The position numbers and the translations under genes were made by a program. A stretch of 5,221 nucleotides of DNA, from positions 1 through 5,221 of the forward strand of contig PLTL01000058.1 in assembly GCA_003164475.1 (NCBI GenBank). The letters run 5' to 3'. This DNA is from Candidatus Dormiibacterota bacterium (GTDB lineage: Bacteria > Chloroflexota > Dormibacteria > UBA8260 > Bog-877). Below are positions 5,201 through 5,221 of this stretch, one piece after another; positions within the stretch are counted from its first letter, which is position 1, and each line of letters begins with the position of its first letter. The notes beneath the pieces were generated by a model, which saw nothing but the letters and a program-made list of their open reading frames with translations, did not search any database and was not told where the DNA came from.

Positions 5201-5221
5201 GCTAGCGACAGGCTACCAATA
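5201..5221. repeat. Two dyad repeat copies upstream of rep (cut by edge)
   Basis: GCTAGCGACAGG (5201-5212) and GCTACCAATA (5212-5221) lie in tandem about 11 bp apart, one helical turn, so they would face the same side of DNA. The second equals the first 10 bases of the copy at 2816, and the first differs from the copy at 2949 at one base in 11. They lie 72-92 bp before the rep start, where iterons and Rep operators are usually found. The array may continue past the window. Confidence 0.4.

Noticed and set aside
1..5221. Window as a complete circular plasmid
   Set aside because: The ends share no overlap, and joining them would stop the Fic frame after two more codons. The dyad at 5212-5221 would gain only one further matching base across the join, which is weak evidence. 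Circularity remains open but unsupported.
1..5221. tRNA genes, rRNA, CRISPR array or insertion-sequence ends
   Set aside because: I saw no cloverleaf-like segment, no regularly spaced repeats with spacers, and no transposase frame or terminal inverted repeats.

Overview
This 5.2-kb window reads almost entirely on the minus strand. It looks like part of a small plasmid or integrative element from a GC-rich bacterium (GC estimated by eye at about 60%). Gram-positive-type traits are GGAGG-type ribosome binding sites, a lipoprotein with an LSAC lipobox, a GTG start, a probably leaderless transcript and high G/C at third codon positions. An actinobacterial-type host is my inference; no gene here fixes the taxon.

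In transcription order (right to left): a plasmid-type replication initiator with two predicted winged-helix regions (5129-4140); a 143-bp gap holding a clear promoter and a perfect 9-9-9 palindrome; a tyrosine recombinase with all catalytic residues (3996-3022); a 228-bp gap with a C-rich tract, three copies of a short GCTACC-type dyad repeat and a candidate promoter; a lipoprotein gene (2793-1978); and, 2 bp after its stop, a secreted cysteine-rich protein with a PKD-like motif (1975-674). About 450 bp follow without a confident gene, although the last 170 bp or so (about 440-266) has coding-like composition and an open frame. The window ends in the first 74 codons of a Fic-family protein (222 to edge) carrying an SxxxEG inhibitory motif.

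Replication initiator plus recombinase form the maintenance module of a mobile element. The lipoprotein/PKD pair is a translationally coupled two-gene cargo that should act outside the membrane. The same dyad repeat lies upstream of rep and inside the candidate cargo promoter, which suggests that one DNA-binding protein, perhaps Rep itself, sees both places. The Fic gene may belong to the flanking replicon or be a second accessory gene. The ends share no terminal overlap, so circularity is not shown. All functional links between genes are inferred from layout, not demonstrated.
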